From NCBI GenBank assembly GCA_040403535.1, contig JBBAKL010000001.1:58080-122079 (forward strand): 64,000 nucleotides of DNA. Direction: 5' to 3'. This document shows positions 57,791 to 64,000 of the stretch, piece by piece; the first letter of the stretch is position 1; every line of letters begins with the position of its first letter. The notes under the pieces were generated by a model. That model did no database searches and was not told the DNA's origin. It was given only the letters and a program-made list of their open reading frames with translations. This stretch comes from JAHEYG01 sp040403535. GTDB taxonomy: Bacteria > Bacteroidota > Bacteroidia > B-17B0 > Aurantibacillaceae. The translations under genes and the position numbers were made by a program.

Positions 57791-58698
57791 TAAAACGATT
57801 TTCATACCTTTTTCTGCTGCTGCTTGTTATTAAAAGTAGTGTTTATTCATCCGGACAGGATTCGGTGCCAAATTTCAGAAACAGGAAAGCTTTTTTGTTA
57901 AGTTCATGCGGTGCTCTTGCCGGTGGATCTTTGTTTTATTTAGGTCATGTATGGTACAGTAAATACAACACCAGTTCATTTAGAGATTTTGATGATTCGA
58001 AAGAATGGCTCCAAATGGATAAATGCGGACATGTTTTAACGACTTTTCAGATTTCCAATCTAATGATGAAGTCATTTGAATGGGCAGGATACAACAAAAA
58101 ACAAACATTATGGATTGGCGGAACTGTTGGTTTTGCATACATGACTGTCATTGAAGTAATGGATGGTTATAGCAAGGGTTGGGGCTTTTCATCAACTGAT
58201 ATGATAGCTAATTTAGCCGGTACTGGAATAGCGATTGGTCAGCATGCATTATGGAAAGAGCAACGTTTTAATTTAAAGTTTTCTTTTCACTATACTGAAT
58301 TTCCAAAGTATAATCCGAATTTACTTGGAGATGACTTCGGCTCAAGACTATTAAAAGATTATAATGGCCAGACCTATTGGTTAAGTGTGAGCCCGTTCTC
58401 TTTTATTAAATCCGATAAAAAATTGCCTAAATGGTTGGCTATTTCTTTTGGTTATGGCGCAAATGGTATGTTAGGCGGGCATTATAATAATGTGGTTGTA
58501 CAGGATGAAATGGGAAATGTAACGGAATTTAAACGTAACCGACAATATTATTTATCATTAGACCTTGATCTTTCAAAAATCAAAACCAGATATAAATTTT
58601 TAAATGCAGTTTTGAACGCGATAAATATTGTGAAAATTCCGGCTCCAACAGTAGAGTGGGAAAATGGGCAAGCTAAATTTTATTACTTTTATTTTTAA
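57787..58698 (+). CDS. DUF2279 family envelope protein
   Basis: The protein has 303 residues from a GTG overlapping the previous stop. A signal peptide (residues 1-21) is followed by the DUF2279 core: WLQMDKCGHVLTTFQISNL, TVGFAYMTVIEVMDGYSKGW and SSTDMIANLAGTGIAIGQHA. The family includes YfiM-like lipoproteins, and its role is not established. The later part has beta-strand character. It may form a short operon with the hydrolase gene. Confidence 0.85.
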   Translation: MIKRFSYLFLLLLVIKSSVYSSGQDSVPNFRNRKAFLLSSCGALAGGSLFYLGHVWYSKYNTSSFRDFDDSKEWLQMDKCGHVLTTFQISNLMMKSFEWAGYNKKQTLWIGGTVGFAYMTVIEVMDGYSKGWGFSSTDMIANLAGTGIAIGQHALWKEQRFNLKFSFHYTEFPKYNPNLLGDDFGSRLLKDYNGQTYWLSVSPFSFIKSDKKLPKWLAISFGYGANGMLGGHYNNVVVQDEMGNVTEFKRNRQYYLSLDLDLSKIKTRYKFLNAVLNAINIVKIPAPTVEWENGQAKFYYFYF

Positions 58699-58708
58699 AT
58701 TATTTATA

Positions 58709-59548
58709 ATGAAACTATACTCTGTAAATGCCGGTTATTTCAAATTAGATGGCGGTGCTATGTTCGGTGTTGTTCCGAAAAGTATCTGGAAAGACTTAAA
58801 TCCAGCCGATGAAAATAACATGTGCAGCTGGGCGATGCGTTGTTTGTTAATTCAGGATGGAAACCGTTTGGTTTTGGTTGATAATGGAATGGGAAATAAG
58901 CAAAGTGAAAAGTTTTTCGGATTTTATTATTTGCACGGTAACGATACACTTGAGCGTTCACTGGCGCAACACGGTTTTGGTGTGGATGACATTACGGATG
59001 TGTTTTTAACGCATTTGCATTTCGATCATTGCGGTGGAAGTATACAGCTCAATAAGGATAAAACTGGATATGAACCCGCTTTTAGAAACGCTACATACTG
59101 GAGTAATAAAAAACATTGGGACTGGGCCGTTCATCCCAATGCAAGGGAAAAAGCAAGTTTTTTAAAAGAAAATATTCTGCCAATACAAGAAAGCGGACAA
59201 TTAAAATTTACCGGTGAAGGTGAACATTTAATTGAATCGATGGAAATAAAAGAAGTATTTGGACATACCGAAGCGATGATGCTTCCTGTTATTAAATATA
59301 AAGGCCAAACAATCGCATATATGGCTGATTTAATTCCTTCATCGGGTCATATTCCAATTCCTTACGTAATGGGCTACGATATGCGTCCTCTAAATACCAT
59401 TGGCGAAAAAGAAGAAATACTAGGTAAGGCAATTGAAAATAACTGGTTGTTGTTTTTTGAGCACGATCCAAAAGTTGAATTATGTTCGCTGCAAAAAACA
59501 GAAAAAGGAATCCGAATGAAAGAGAGTTTAAAGCTTTCTGATTTATAA
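58709..59548 (+). CDS. MBL-fold metallo-hydrolase
   Basis: I chose the ATG at 58709 (279 residues). An upstream in-frame ATG at 58664 lies inside the previous gene and adds residues with no family match. The metal site is THLHFDHCGG (His102, His104, Asp106, His107), with a later His in VFGHTEAMM, Asp in YMADLIPSS and His in FFEHDPKVE. The pattern is that of the lactonase-like/glyoxalase-II-related group. The substrate is unknown. It converges on bshA and their ends overlap by 6 nt. Confidence 0.9.
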   Translation: MKLYSVNAGYFKLDGGAMFGVVPKSIWKDLNPADENNMCSWAMRCLLIQDGNRLVLVDNGMGNKQSEKFFGFYYLHGNDTLERSLAQHGFGVDDITDVFLTHLHFDHCGGSIQLNKDKTGYEPAFRNATYWSNKKHWDWAVHPNAREKASFLKENILPIQESGQLKFTGEGEHLIESMEIKEVFGHTEAMMLPVIKYKGQTIAYMADLIPSSGHIPIPYVMGYDMRPLNTIGEKEEILGKAIENNWLLFFEHDPKVELCSLQKTEKGIRMKESLKLSDL

Positions 59549-60682
59549 AATGGGTTTACTTTTTTTTACCACTTCGTCATATAGCTTTTCATAAACAGGT
59601 AATACTTTATTGATGTCAAACTTTTTCGCCTGTTCATAGGTATTTTGTTTAAATTGGTTTAAAAGTTCGGGGTTGCTTAAAAGTTTAATGGTATTTTCAG
59701 CCATTTCATCAACATCGCCAACATTACTCACAAAACCGGTTACTTCATTTATATTTACTTCGGGCAAACCTCCGGTGTTTGTTGATATAACCGGTAATTT
59801 CATAGCCATTGCTTCAAGCGCGGCTAAACCAAAGCTTTCGGTTTCACTTGGTAAAATAAAGATATCTCCTAAGCCTAATACTTCGGTGGGGTCGTTAATT
59901 CGGCCCAGACTTATTATATCATTACATGTGTTTAATTCGCGGCACAGTTTTTCAATTGCCGGTCGTTCAGGTCCGTCACCAACAAGTATTAACTTACAAG
60001 GTATTGTTTTTCTAACCTTATCAAATACTTTTAAAACATCTTCCACGCGTTTCACTTTTCTGAAGTTAGAAACGTGAACCATTATTTTTTCACCATTGGG
60101 AGCGTAATGTTTTTTCTCGCAATGAGAGGTGGTTTTGTTATAATCTTCCAGATTTATGAAGTTTGGAATGACATCAATTCTGTTGTCAATTTTAAAAGTG
60201 GATAATGTGTCTTTTTTTAAACTTTCAGAAACAGAGGTTATGGCATTACTATTGTTTAATGAAAAACGAATAACGGGTTCAAATGAAGGATCACGTCCAA
60301 CCAAAGTAATATCGGTGCCATGTAAAGTGGTGATATAAGGCAAAAAGATTTTTTTTGATAACAAAATCTGTTGTGCCATATAAGCCACAGAGGCATGCGG
60401 AATGGCATAATGTACGTGCAAAACATCCAGTTTTTCATACATGGCAACATCAACAATTTTGCTGGCCAATGCCGATTCGTATGGCTGGTATTCAAACAAC
60501 GGGTAATCGTTAACACTTACTTCATGATAATACAGATTTTCGGCAAAAGGGTTTAATCGAAAAGGCAAGTTATAAGCCATAAAATGCACGCAATGGCCTT
60601 TTTTTGCCAATGCTTTTCCAAGTTCGGTAGCTACAACGCCGCTTCCGCCAAAAGTAGGATAACAAACAATTCCAATGTTCAT
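59543..60682 (-). CDS. bshA: N-acetyl-alpha-D-glucosaminyl L-malate synthase
   Basis: This 379-residue GT4 glycosyltransferase matches BshA: IGIVCYPTFGGSGVVATELG at the start, HYAIPHASVAYMAQQI, TTLHGTDITLVGRDPS, NFRKVKRVEDVLKVFD, GDGPERPAIEKL and PSETESFGLAALEAMAMKLP. It joins UDP-GlcNAc and L-malate in the first step of bacillithiol synthesis, a thiol used by many Bacteroidota. BshB and BshC are not in the window. It is divergent from queE across 41 nt. Confidence 0.94.
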   Translation of the reverse strand: MNIGIVCYPTFGGSGVVATELGKALAKKGHCVHFMAYNLPFRLNPFAENLYYHEVSVNDYPLFEYQPYESALASKIVDVAMYEKLDVLHVHYAIPHASVAYMAQQILLSKKIFLPYITTLHGTDITLVGRDPSFEPVIRFSLNNSNAITSVSESLKKDTLSTFKIDNRIDVIPNFINLEDYNKTTSHCEKKHYAPNGEKIMVHVSNFRKVKRVEDVLKVFDKVRKTIPCKLILVGDGPERPAIEKLCRELNTCNDIISLGRINDPTEVLGLGDIFILPSETESFGLAALEAMAMKLPVISTNTGGLPEVNINEVTGFVSNVGDVDEMAENTIKLLSNPELLNQFKQNTYEQAKKFDINKVLPVYEKLYDEVVKKSKPIL

Positions 60683-60707
60683 TCCATAAAATTACAAATT
60701 AAACAGC

Positions 60708-60715
60708 TACCTTTG
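60708..60715 (+). promoter_or_regulatory. Candidate -7 element for queE
   Basis: TACCTTTG matches TAnnTTTG exactly and lies only 8 nt before the ATG at 60724, so the message would be leaderless or nearly so. No clear TTG lies 19-21 nt upstream. Confidence 0.4.
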
Positions 60716-60723
60716 CAAACGTA

Positions 60724-61377
60724 ATGAATTACAAAGTACAGGAATTAAATACAGAACAAGCACTCTTGCTCGAAAAAGGAGAATTACTGCCGGTAATGGA
60801 AGACTTTTATACTATTCAGGGCGAAGGTTACAATACCGGTAAGGCTGCTTATTTCATTCGTATTGGAGGTTGTGATGTGGGTTGTCACTGGTGTGATGTG
60901 AAGGAAAGTTGGGACGCTTCGGTGCATCCGCTTGTAAAAGTTGATGACGTTGTAAAGAAAGTACAAATGTACAATGCGAAATCTGTTGTAATTACCGGTG
61001 GAGAGCCACTGCAATATAATCTGGACTATATTACTGATCAATTAAAAAATAAAGGGATACAAACTTTTATTGAAACATCTGGTGCGTATCCAATAAGCGG
61101 TTATTGGGACTGGATTTGCTTATCACCTAAAAAAACCATGAAACCCTTGGATGAAATTTATGCAATTGCCAATGAATTGAAAGTGATTGTATATAATAAT
61201 CACGATTTTGAATGGGCCAGGGAGCAAGCAGAAAAGGTGTCCTCCTCTTGTTATTTGTATTTACAGCCGGAATGGAGTAAACGTGATGCCATGATGCCTC
61301 AAATTGTTGAGTTTGTGAAAACACATCAAAACTGGATGGTTTCACTGCAAACCCACAAGTACATGAATATCCCGTAA
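60724..61377 (+). CDS. queE: 7-carboxy-7-deazaguanine synthase
   Basis: This 217-residue radical SAM enzyme is of the QueE type. The Fe-S cluster motif is CDVGCHWCD (Cys50, Cys54, Cys57), preceded by FYTIQGEGYNTGKAAYFIRI and followed by VITGGEPLQYN. QueE converts 6-carboxytetrahydropterin to 7-carboxy-7-deazaguanine, a step in queuosine synthesis. No other que genes are close by. A short hairpin TTATGC-TTAC-GCATAA (61382-61397) follows it but lacks a T-run. Confidence 0.94.
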   Translation: MNYKVQELNTEQALLLEKGELLPVMEDFYTIQGEGYNTGKAAYFIRIGGCDVGCHWCDVKESWDASVHPLVKVDDVVKKVQMYNAKSVVITGGEPLQYNLDYITDQLKNKGIQTFIETSGAYPISGYWDWICLSPKKTMKPLDEIYAIANELKVIVYNNHDFEWAREQAEKVSSSCYLYLQPEWSKRDAMMPQIVEFVKTHQNWMVSLQTHKYMNIP

Positions 61378-61457
61378 TCATTTATGCTTACGCATAATTG
61401 CTAATAACCATCCATCACTAATTTTTTTACAAGCCATACAAAAGTGTTACTTTTAAA

Positions 61458-62459
61458 ATGGTAATGAAAAGAAAAGAAAAGATATACTGGTGGTGTCAGA
61501 TTAGCGGATGGCTTTTTTATGTTATTATCAATCTTTTTTTTTATGGATTAAGCAACTCAACTTCGTTTAACGATTTTGTAGTTTATTTTCTGCTTTTTGT
61601 AATGGGTGTTGCCTTAACTCATGGGTATCGCTTTCTGATTAAACAATTCAGAGTTTTATCGTATCCTTTAGTTTTTCAATTAGGATTTATTGTTGTTTCC
61701 AGTATTATCCTATCTGTTGTTTATTTTGGAATAGGTTCGGTTTTCAATATCACCTTATTTAATCTTGAGGTTTTGTTAAATGGGGTTGTTCCCTTTGTTT
61801 TTTGGTCTGCAATTTATTTTGGCTTTCATTATTTAGAGAATTACAAGAAAACAGAGATACAAAATTTGCGCTGGGAAGCTGCCAGTAAAGATATTGAGCT
61901 GAATAAATTAAAATCGCAATTGAATCCCCATTTCATGTTTAACAGCATGAATAGTATACGCGCGCTAATTGATGAAAACCCGGTGAAGGCAAAAGAGGCG
62001 GTAACGCAGTTGTCGAATATTTTACGGAATACACTATTAATGAATAAGAATAAAGAAATTGCCTTAGATGAGGAATTGAATATCGTAAAAGATTACCTGG
62101 CATTGGAAAAGATAAGGTATGAGGAACGATTAAAGTATGATTTTGAGCTTGATCAAGACGCGCTACAGAAATTAGTACCGCCACTCATCGTTCAGGCACA
62201 AGTGGAGAACGCGATTAAGCATGGCATTTCCAAATTACCAAAGGGAGGTAAAATAACAATTAGCGGTAAATTATATCAGAATGTGTTAACCCTTGAAATT
62301 TCCAATACCGGAAAATTAAGCGAAGAAAAAACAGATACCGGGTTTGGTTTATTAAACAGCAAACAGCGGTTGGAGTTGCTTTATGGAGATAAAGCATCAA
62401 TCGCAATAAATGAAAAGAATGAAGAAGTGTCAGTTACAATAAAAATATCTTATAATTAA
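61458..62459 (+). CDS. LytS-type sensor histidine kinase
   Basis: The protein has 333 residues, with four TM helices in the first 130. A His_kinase domain follows, with the phospho-acceptor in QLNPHFMFNSMNS (His near 158), N-box VENAIKHGIS and G-box TGFGLLNSKQRLELLYG. This is the LytS/YehU family. The stimulus is unknown because no sensory domain other than the membrane region is present. ATG at 61458 or 61464 could be the start. The response-regulator gene follows after one base. Confidence 0.92.
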   Translation: MVMKRKEKIYWWCQISGWLFYVIINLFFYGLSNSTSFNDFVVYFLLFVMGVALTHGYRFLIKQFRVLSYPLVFQLGFIVVSSIILSVVYFGIGSVFNITLFNLEVLLNGVVPFVFWSAIYFGFHYLENYKKTEIQNLRWEAASKDIELNKLKSQLNPHFMFNSMNSIRALIDENPVKAKEAVTQLSNILRNTLLMNKNKEIALDEELNIVKDYLALEKIRYEERLKYDFELDQDALQKLVPPLIVQAQVENAIKHGISKLPKGGKITISGKLYQNVLTLEISNTGKLSEEKTDTGFGLLNSKQRLELLYGDKASIAINEKNEEVSVTIKISYN

Positions 62460-62460
62460 T

Positions 62461-63174
62461 ATGAAGGCAATAATTATTGACGATGAGCGCCTGGCGCGAC
62501 AAGAATTAAAAAATTTACTTTCGGTACATAAAGAGATTGAAGTTGTTGCAGAATGTGCCAACGCTGAAGAAGCCAAAGAAAAAATTTCAGTTATCAACCC
62601 TGACGTGATTTTTCTGGATATTCAAATGCCCGGTAAAACAGGACTTGAATTGTTAGAAGAGATTTCGGCTTTACCCGAGGTGGTATTTGTTACAGCTTAT
62701 GACGAATATGCAATCAGAGCCTTTGAAATAAATGCCTTAGATTATTTGTTAAAACCTGTGCAGCCTCAACGGTTAGCCGAAACCATCAAGAAATTACTAA
62801 ACAAAGAAAGCGGTGACAAAAAAGAGAATAACACTCCGCTTAACGAAAATGATCAGGTTTTTGTAAAAGATGGTGAGAAGTGCTGGTTTGTTTCATTAAA
62901 TAATATTCGATTATTTGAATCGGAAGGGAATTATGTAAGGGTATATTTTGATAATTTTCGTCCGCTTATATTACGCAGTTTAAATAGCTTAGAGACACGC
63001 TTGCCTGAGAAGTCGTTTTTTAGAGCCAGTCGTAAACACATTATTAACTTAAAATGGGTAGAAAGCATCGAAACCTGGTTTAACGGCGGTTTAATGGTAA
63101 AGTTAAAAGGCGCACAAGAAGTGGAGATTTCGCGCCGCCAAGCTGTTAAATTAAAAGACATAATGAGTTTGTAA
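62461..63174 (+). CDS. LytTR response regulator
   Basis: This 237-residue protein has a receiver domain (residues 1-120; acidic pair IIDDE at 5-9, phospho-acceptor Asp53 in FLDIQMPGKTG, KPVQP switch Lys) and a LytTR DNA-binding domain (about 134-236; IRLFESEGNYVRVYF, FFRASRKHIINLKWVE). It is the cognate partner of the kinase upstream. Targets are not evident. The following gene, a secreted protease, has its own candidate promoter. Confidence 0.94.
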   Translation: MKAIIIDDERLARQELKNLLSVHKEIEVVAECANAEEAKEKISVINPDVIFLDIQMPGKTGLELLEEISALPEVVFVTAYDEYAIRAFEINALDYLLKPVQPQRLAETIKKLLNKESGDKKENNTPLNENDQVFVKDGEKCWFVSLNNIRLFESEGNYVRVYFDNFRPLILRSLNSLETRLPEKSFFRASRKHIINLKWVESIETWFNGGLMVKLKGAQEVEISRRQAVKLKDIMSL

Positions 63175-63199
63175 GCATAAGATTCCCATTTTGTTAATT

Positions 63200-63230
63200 A
63201 AATAACTAAACCTAAATCGTTTAGTTATTT
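63200..63230. terminator. Inverted repeat after the two-component operon
   Basis: A perfect 12-bp stem (63200-63211, starting AAATAACTAAAC, with 63219-63230) has a 7-nt loop, 25 nt after the stop codon. It is AT-rich and not followed by a clear T-run, so it is a terminator or a binding site. Confidence 0.45.
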
Positions 63231-63259
63231 GCATTCTGCTTATTATTTAACTATTTTTA
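63228..63259 (+). promoter_or_regulatory. Candidate promoter for the M43-type protease gene
   Basis: TTTG at 63228-63231, a 20-nt spacer and TATTTTTA at 63252-63259 fit the Bacteroidota promoter except for the last base. The ATG follows 26 nt later. Confidence 0.4.
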
Positions 63260-63285
63260 TAGGAATTAAAACAAATACTAAACAC

Positions 63286-64000
63286 ATGAAAAAGAATCTA
63301 CAATTAGCGGCGATGGCATTTGTACTAGGTATTGCCTCGCTTAATGCGCAAACCGGTAGAGTAGCAGGTACTAAAATTTCAGTGCAAGCTCCTTCCATTA
63401 ACGGTGGATCGCACAACCACACATCTAATTCAACTTCAGTTGTAAGATGTGCTACCGAAAAACCTTCTGCGGAATGGGATGCTTGGTTTAATCAAAAAGT
63501 TGAAGAATTTAAAGCTCAACAGGGAACTAACAAAAACATGGCCAACTACACTATACCTGTAGTTGTACACGTTATTCACTCAGGTGAGGCTGTTGGTGTT
63601 GGACGTAACATCTCAGCTGCACAGGTGCAGGATCAAATCAATATCTTAAATGCTGACTTTGCAGGTACAGGTTTAAACAGCGGAAGTGTTCCTTCTGTTT
63701 GGGCTTCTTTAAAGGCAAATGTTAACATTACTTTTTGTTTAGCTACAAAAACTCCTTCTGGAACTACTATGGCAGAACCTGGTATTGACAGAAGAAATTA
63801 TACATCAATTTCAGGTTTAGCTGCTCCTGGTTCAGGATATACGTCAACTACAATTGATAATACGATTAAGCCTCAAACTATTTGGGATCCTACCCGTTAT
63901 TGCAACATGTGGGTTTGCCAGCTAGGTGGTGGTTTATTAGGTTATGCAACTTTCCCAACAGGAACCGGTTTAACTGGTATTACCGGAAATGGTACTGCCA
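63286..64000 (+). CDS. Secreted M43-type (pappalysin-like) metalloprotease, N-terminal part (cut by window edge)
   Basis: From the ATG at 63286 the frame stays open to the window end (238 codons). A signal peptide (ends LNAQ) is followed by a propeptide-like region and by M43 family features: YTIPVVVHVIHSGEAVGVGR, QVQDQINILNADFAGTG, and YCNMWVCQLGGGLLGYATFP. The catalytic HExxH would lie beyond the window. Many Bacteroidota M43 proteins carry a T9SS domain at the end, but that part is not visible. Frequent AAC and GTT codons hint at high expression, which I have not quantified. Confidence 0.8.
   Translation, partial: MKKNLQLAAMAFVLGIASLNAQTGRVAGTKISVQAPSINGGSHNHTSNSTSVVRCATEKPSAEWDAWFNQKVEEFKAQQGTNKNMANYTIPVVVHVIHSGEAVGVGRNISAAQVQDQINILNADFAGTGLNSGSVPSVWASLKANVNITFCLATKTPSGTTMAEPGIDRRNYTSISGLAAPGSGYTSTTIDNTIKPQTIWDPTRYCNMWVCQLGGGLLGYATFPTGTGLTGITGNGTA

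Noticed and set aside
58664..58708. Upstream start for the MBL-fold protein
   Set aside because: The extra 15 residues lie inside the DUF2279 gene and do not match the family N-terminus; the ATG at 58709 fits.

Overview
The window is a low-GC stretch of a Bacteroidota chromosome, most likely from a gliding or surface-adhesive member of the Flavobacteriales/Sphingobacteriales-like lineages. The assignment rests on several lineage-typical items: PorP/SprF proteins, type A and type B sorting domains of the type IX secretion system (T9SS), PorE-like TPR/PD40/OmpA proteins, BshA, a PgpH-like 7TM-HD protein, and a promoter matching the Bacteroidota TTG-N19-TAnnTTTG pattern. A run of exactly 100 N shows that this is a scaffolded assembly, probably a draft genome or MAG. 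I saw no rRNA, tRNA, CRISPR array or insertion sequence.

Region 1 (1-19956) is the most distinctive part. Two arms of surface-protein genes point away from a centre near 8.4 kb. The left arm (minus strand) is a giant Ig-repeat protein, a PorP/SprF protein and a PorE-like protein cut by the window edge. The right arm (plus strand) is a giant IgGFc/PKD protein with its own PorP, a second giant with its PorP, and a complete PorE-like OmpA protein. The last three genes of the right arm are clear paralogues of the left arm in the same order. I read each giant + PorP + PorE set as a cell-surface module: an adhesin carrying a type B C-terminal domain, an outer-membrane SprF-like partner, and a periplasmic peptidoglycan-binding anchor. 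A DUF58 gene lies between the arms.

Region 2 (20031-25617) holds a type A T9SS cargo protein, a TonB-dependent receptor and a 7TM-HD phosphohydrolase. Region 3 (25674-36733) is an exopolysaccharide operon (Wza-like, Wzc-like with a Gly-Tyr tail, RmlC, a WecA/MraY-like glycosyltransferase). It runs by overlapping genes into a lytic transglycosylase and uvrA, and is followed by a PD40/SPOR protein.

Region 4 (36765-44081) contains a decayed YitT gene, then a LysR regulator divergent from a four-gene set (a two-TM protein, a small coiled-coil protein, a DUF6671-like zinc-ribbon protein and an SbtA-like bicarbonate permease). An MMPL/RND exporter and a frameshifted remnant of a LuxR-type HTH gene follow.

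Region 5 (44079-64000) is mostly housekeeping: a beta-lactamase-fold hydrolase, a GyrI-like protein, UvrD/PcrA, an unknown polytopic membrane protein, GatB, a TlpA-like thioredoxin lipoprotein, an M1-type metallopeptidase, LpxH, an alpha/beta hydrolase, a DUF2279 protein, an MBL-fold hydrolase, BshA, QueE, a LytS/LytTR two-component pair, and the start of an M43-type secreted metalloprotease. No gene-free interval exceeds about 300 bases; the longest are 7288-7438, 39491-39627 and 43940-44078, and the last of these holds the HTH remnant.
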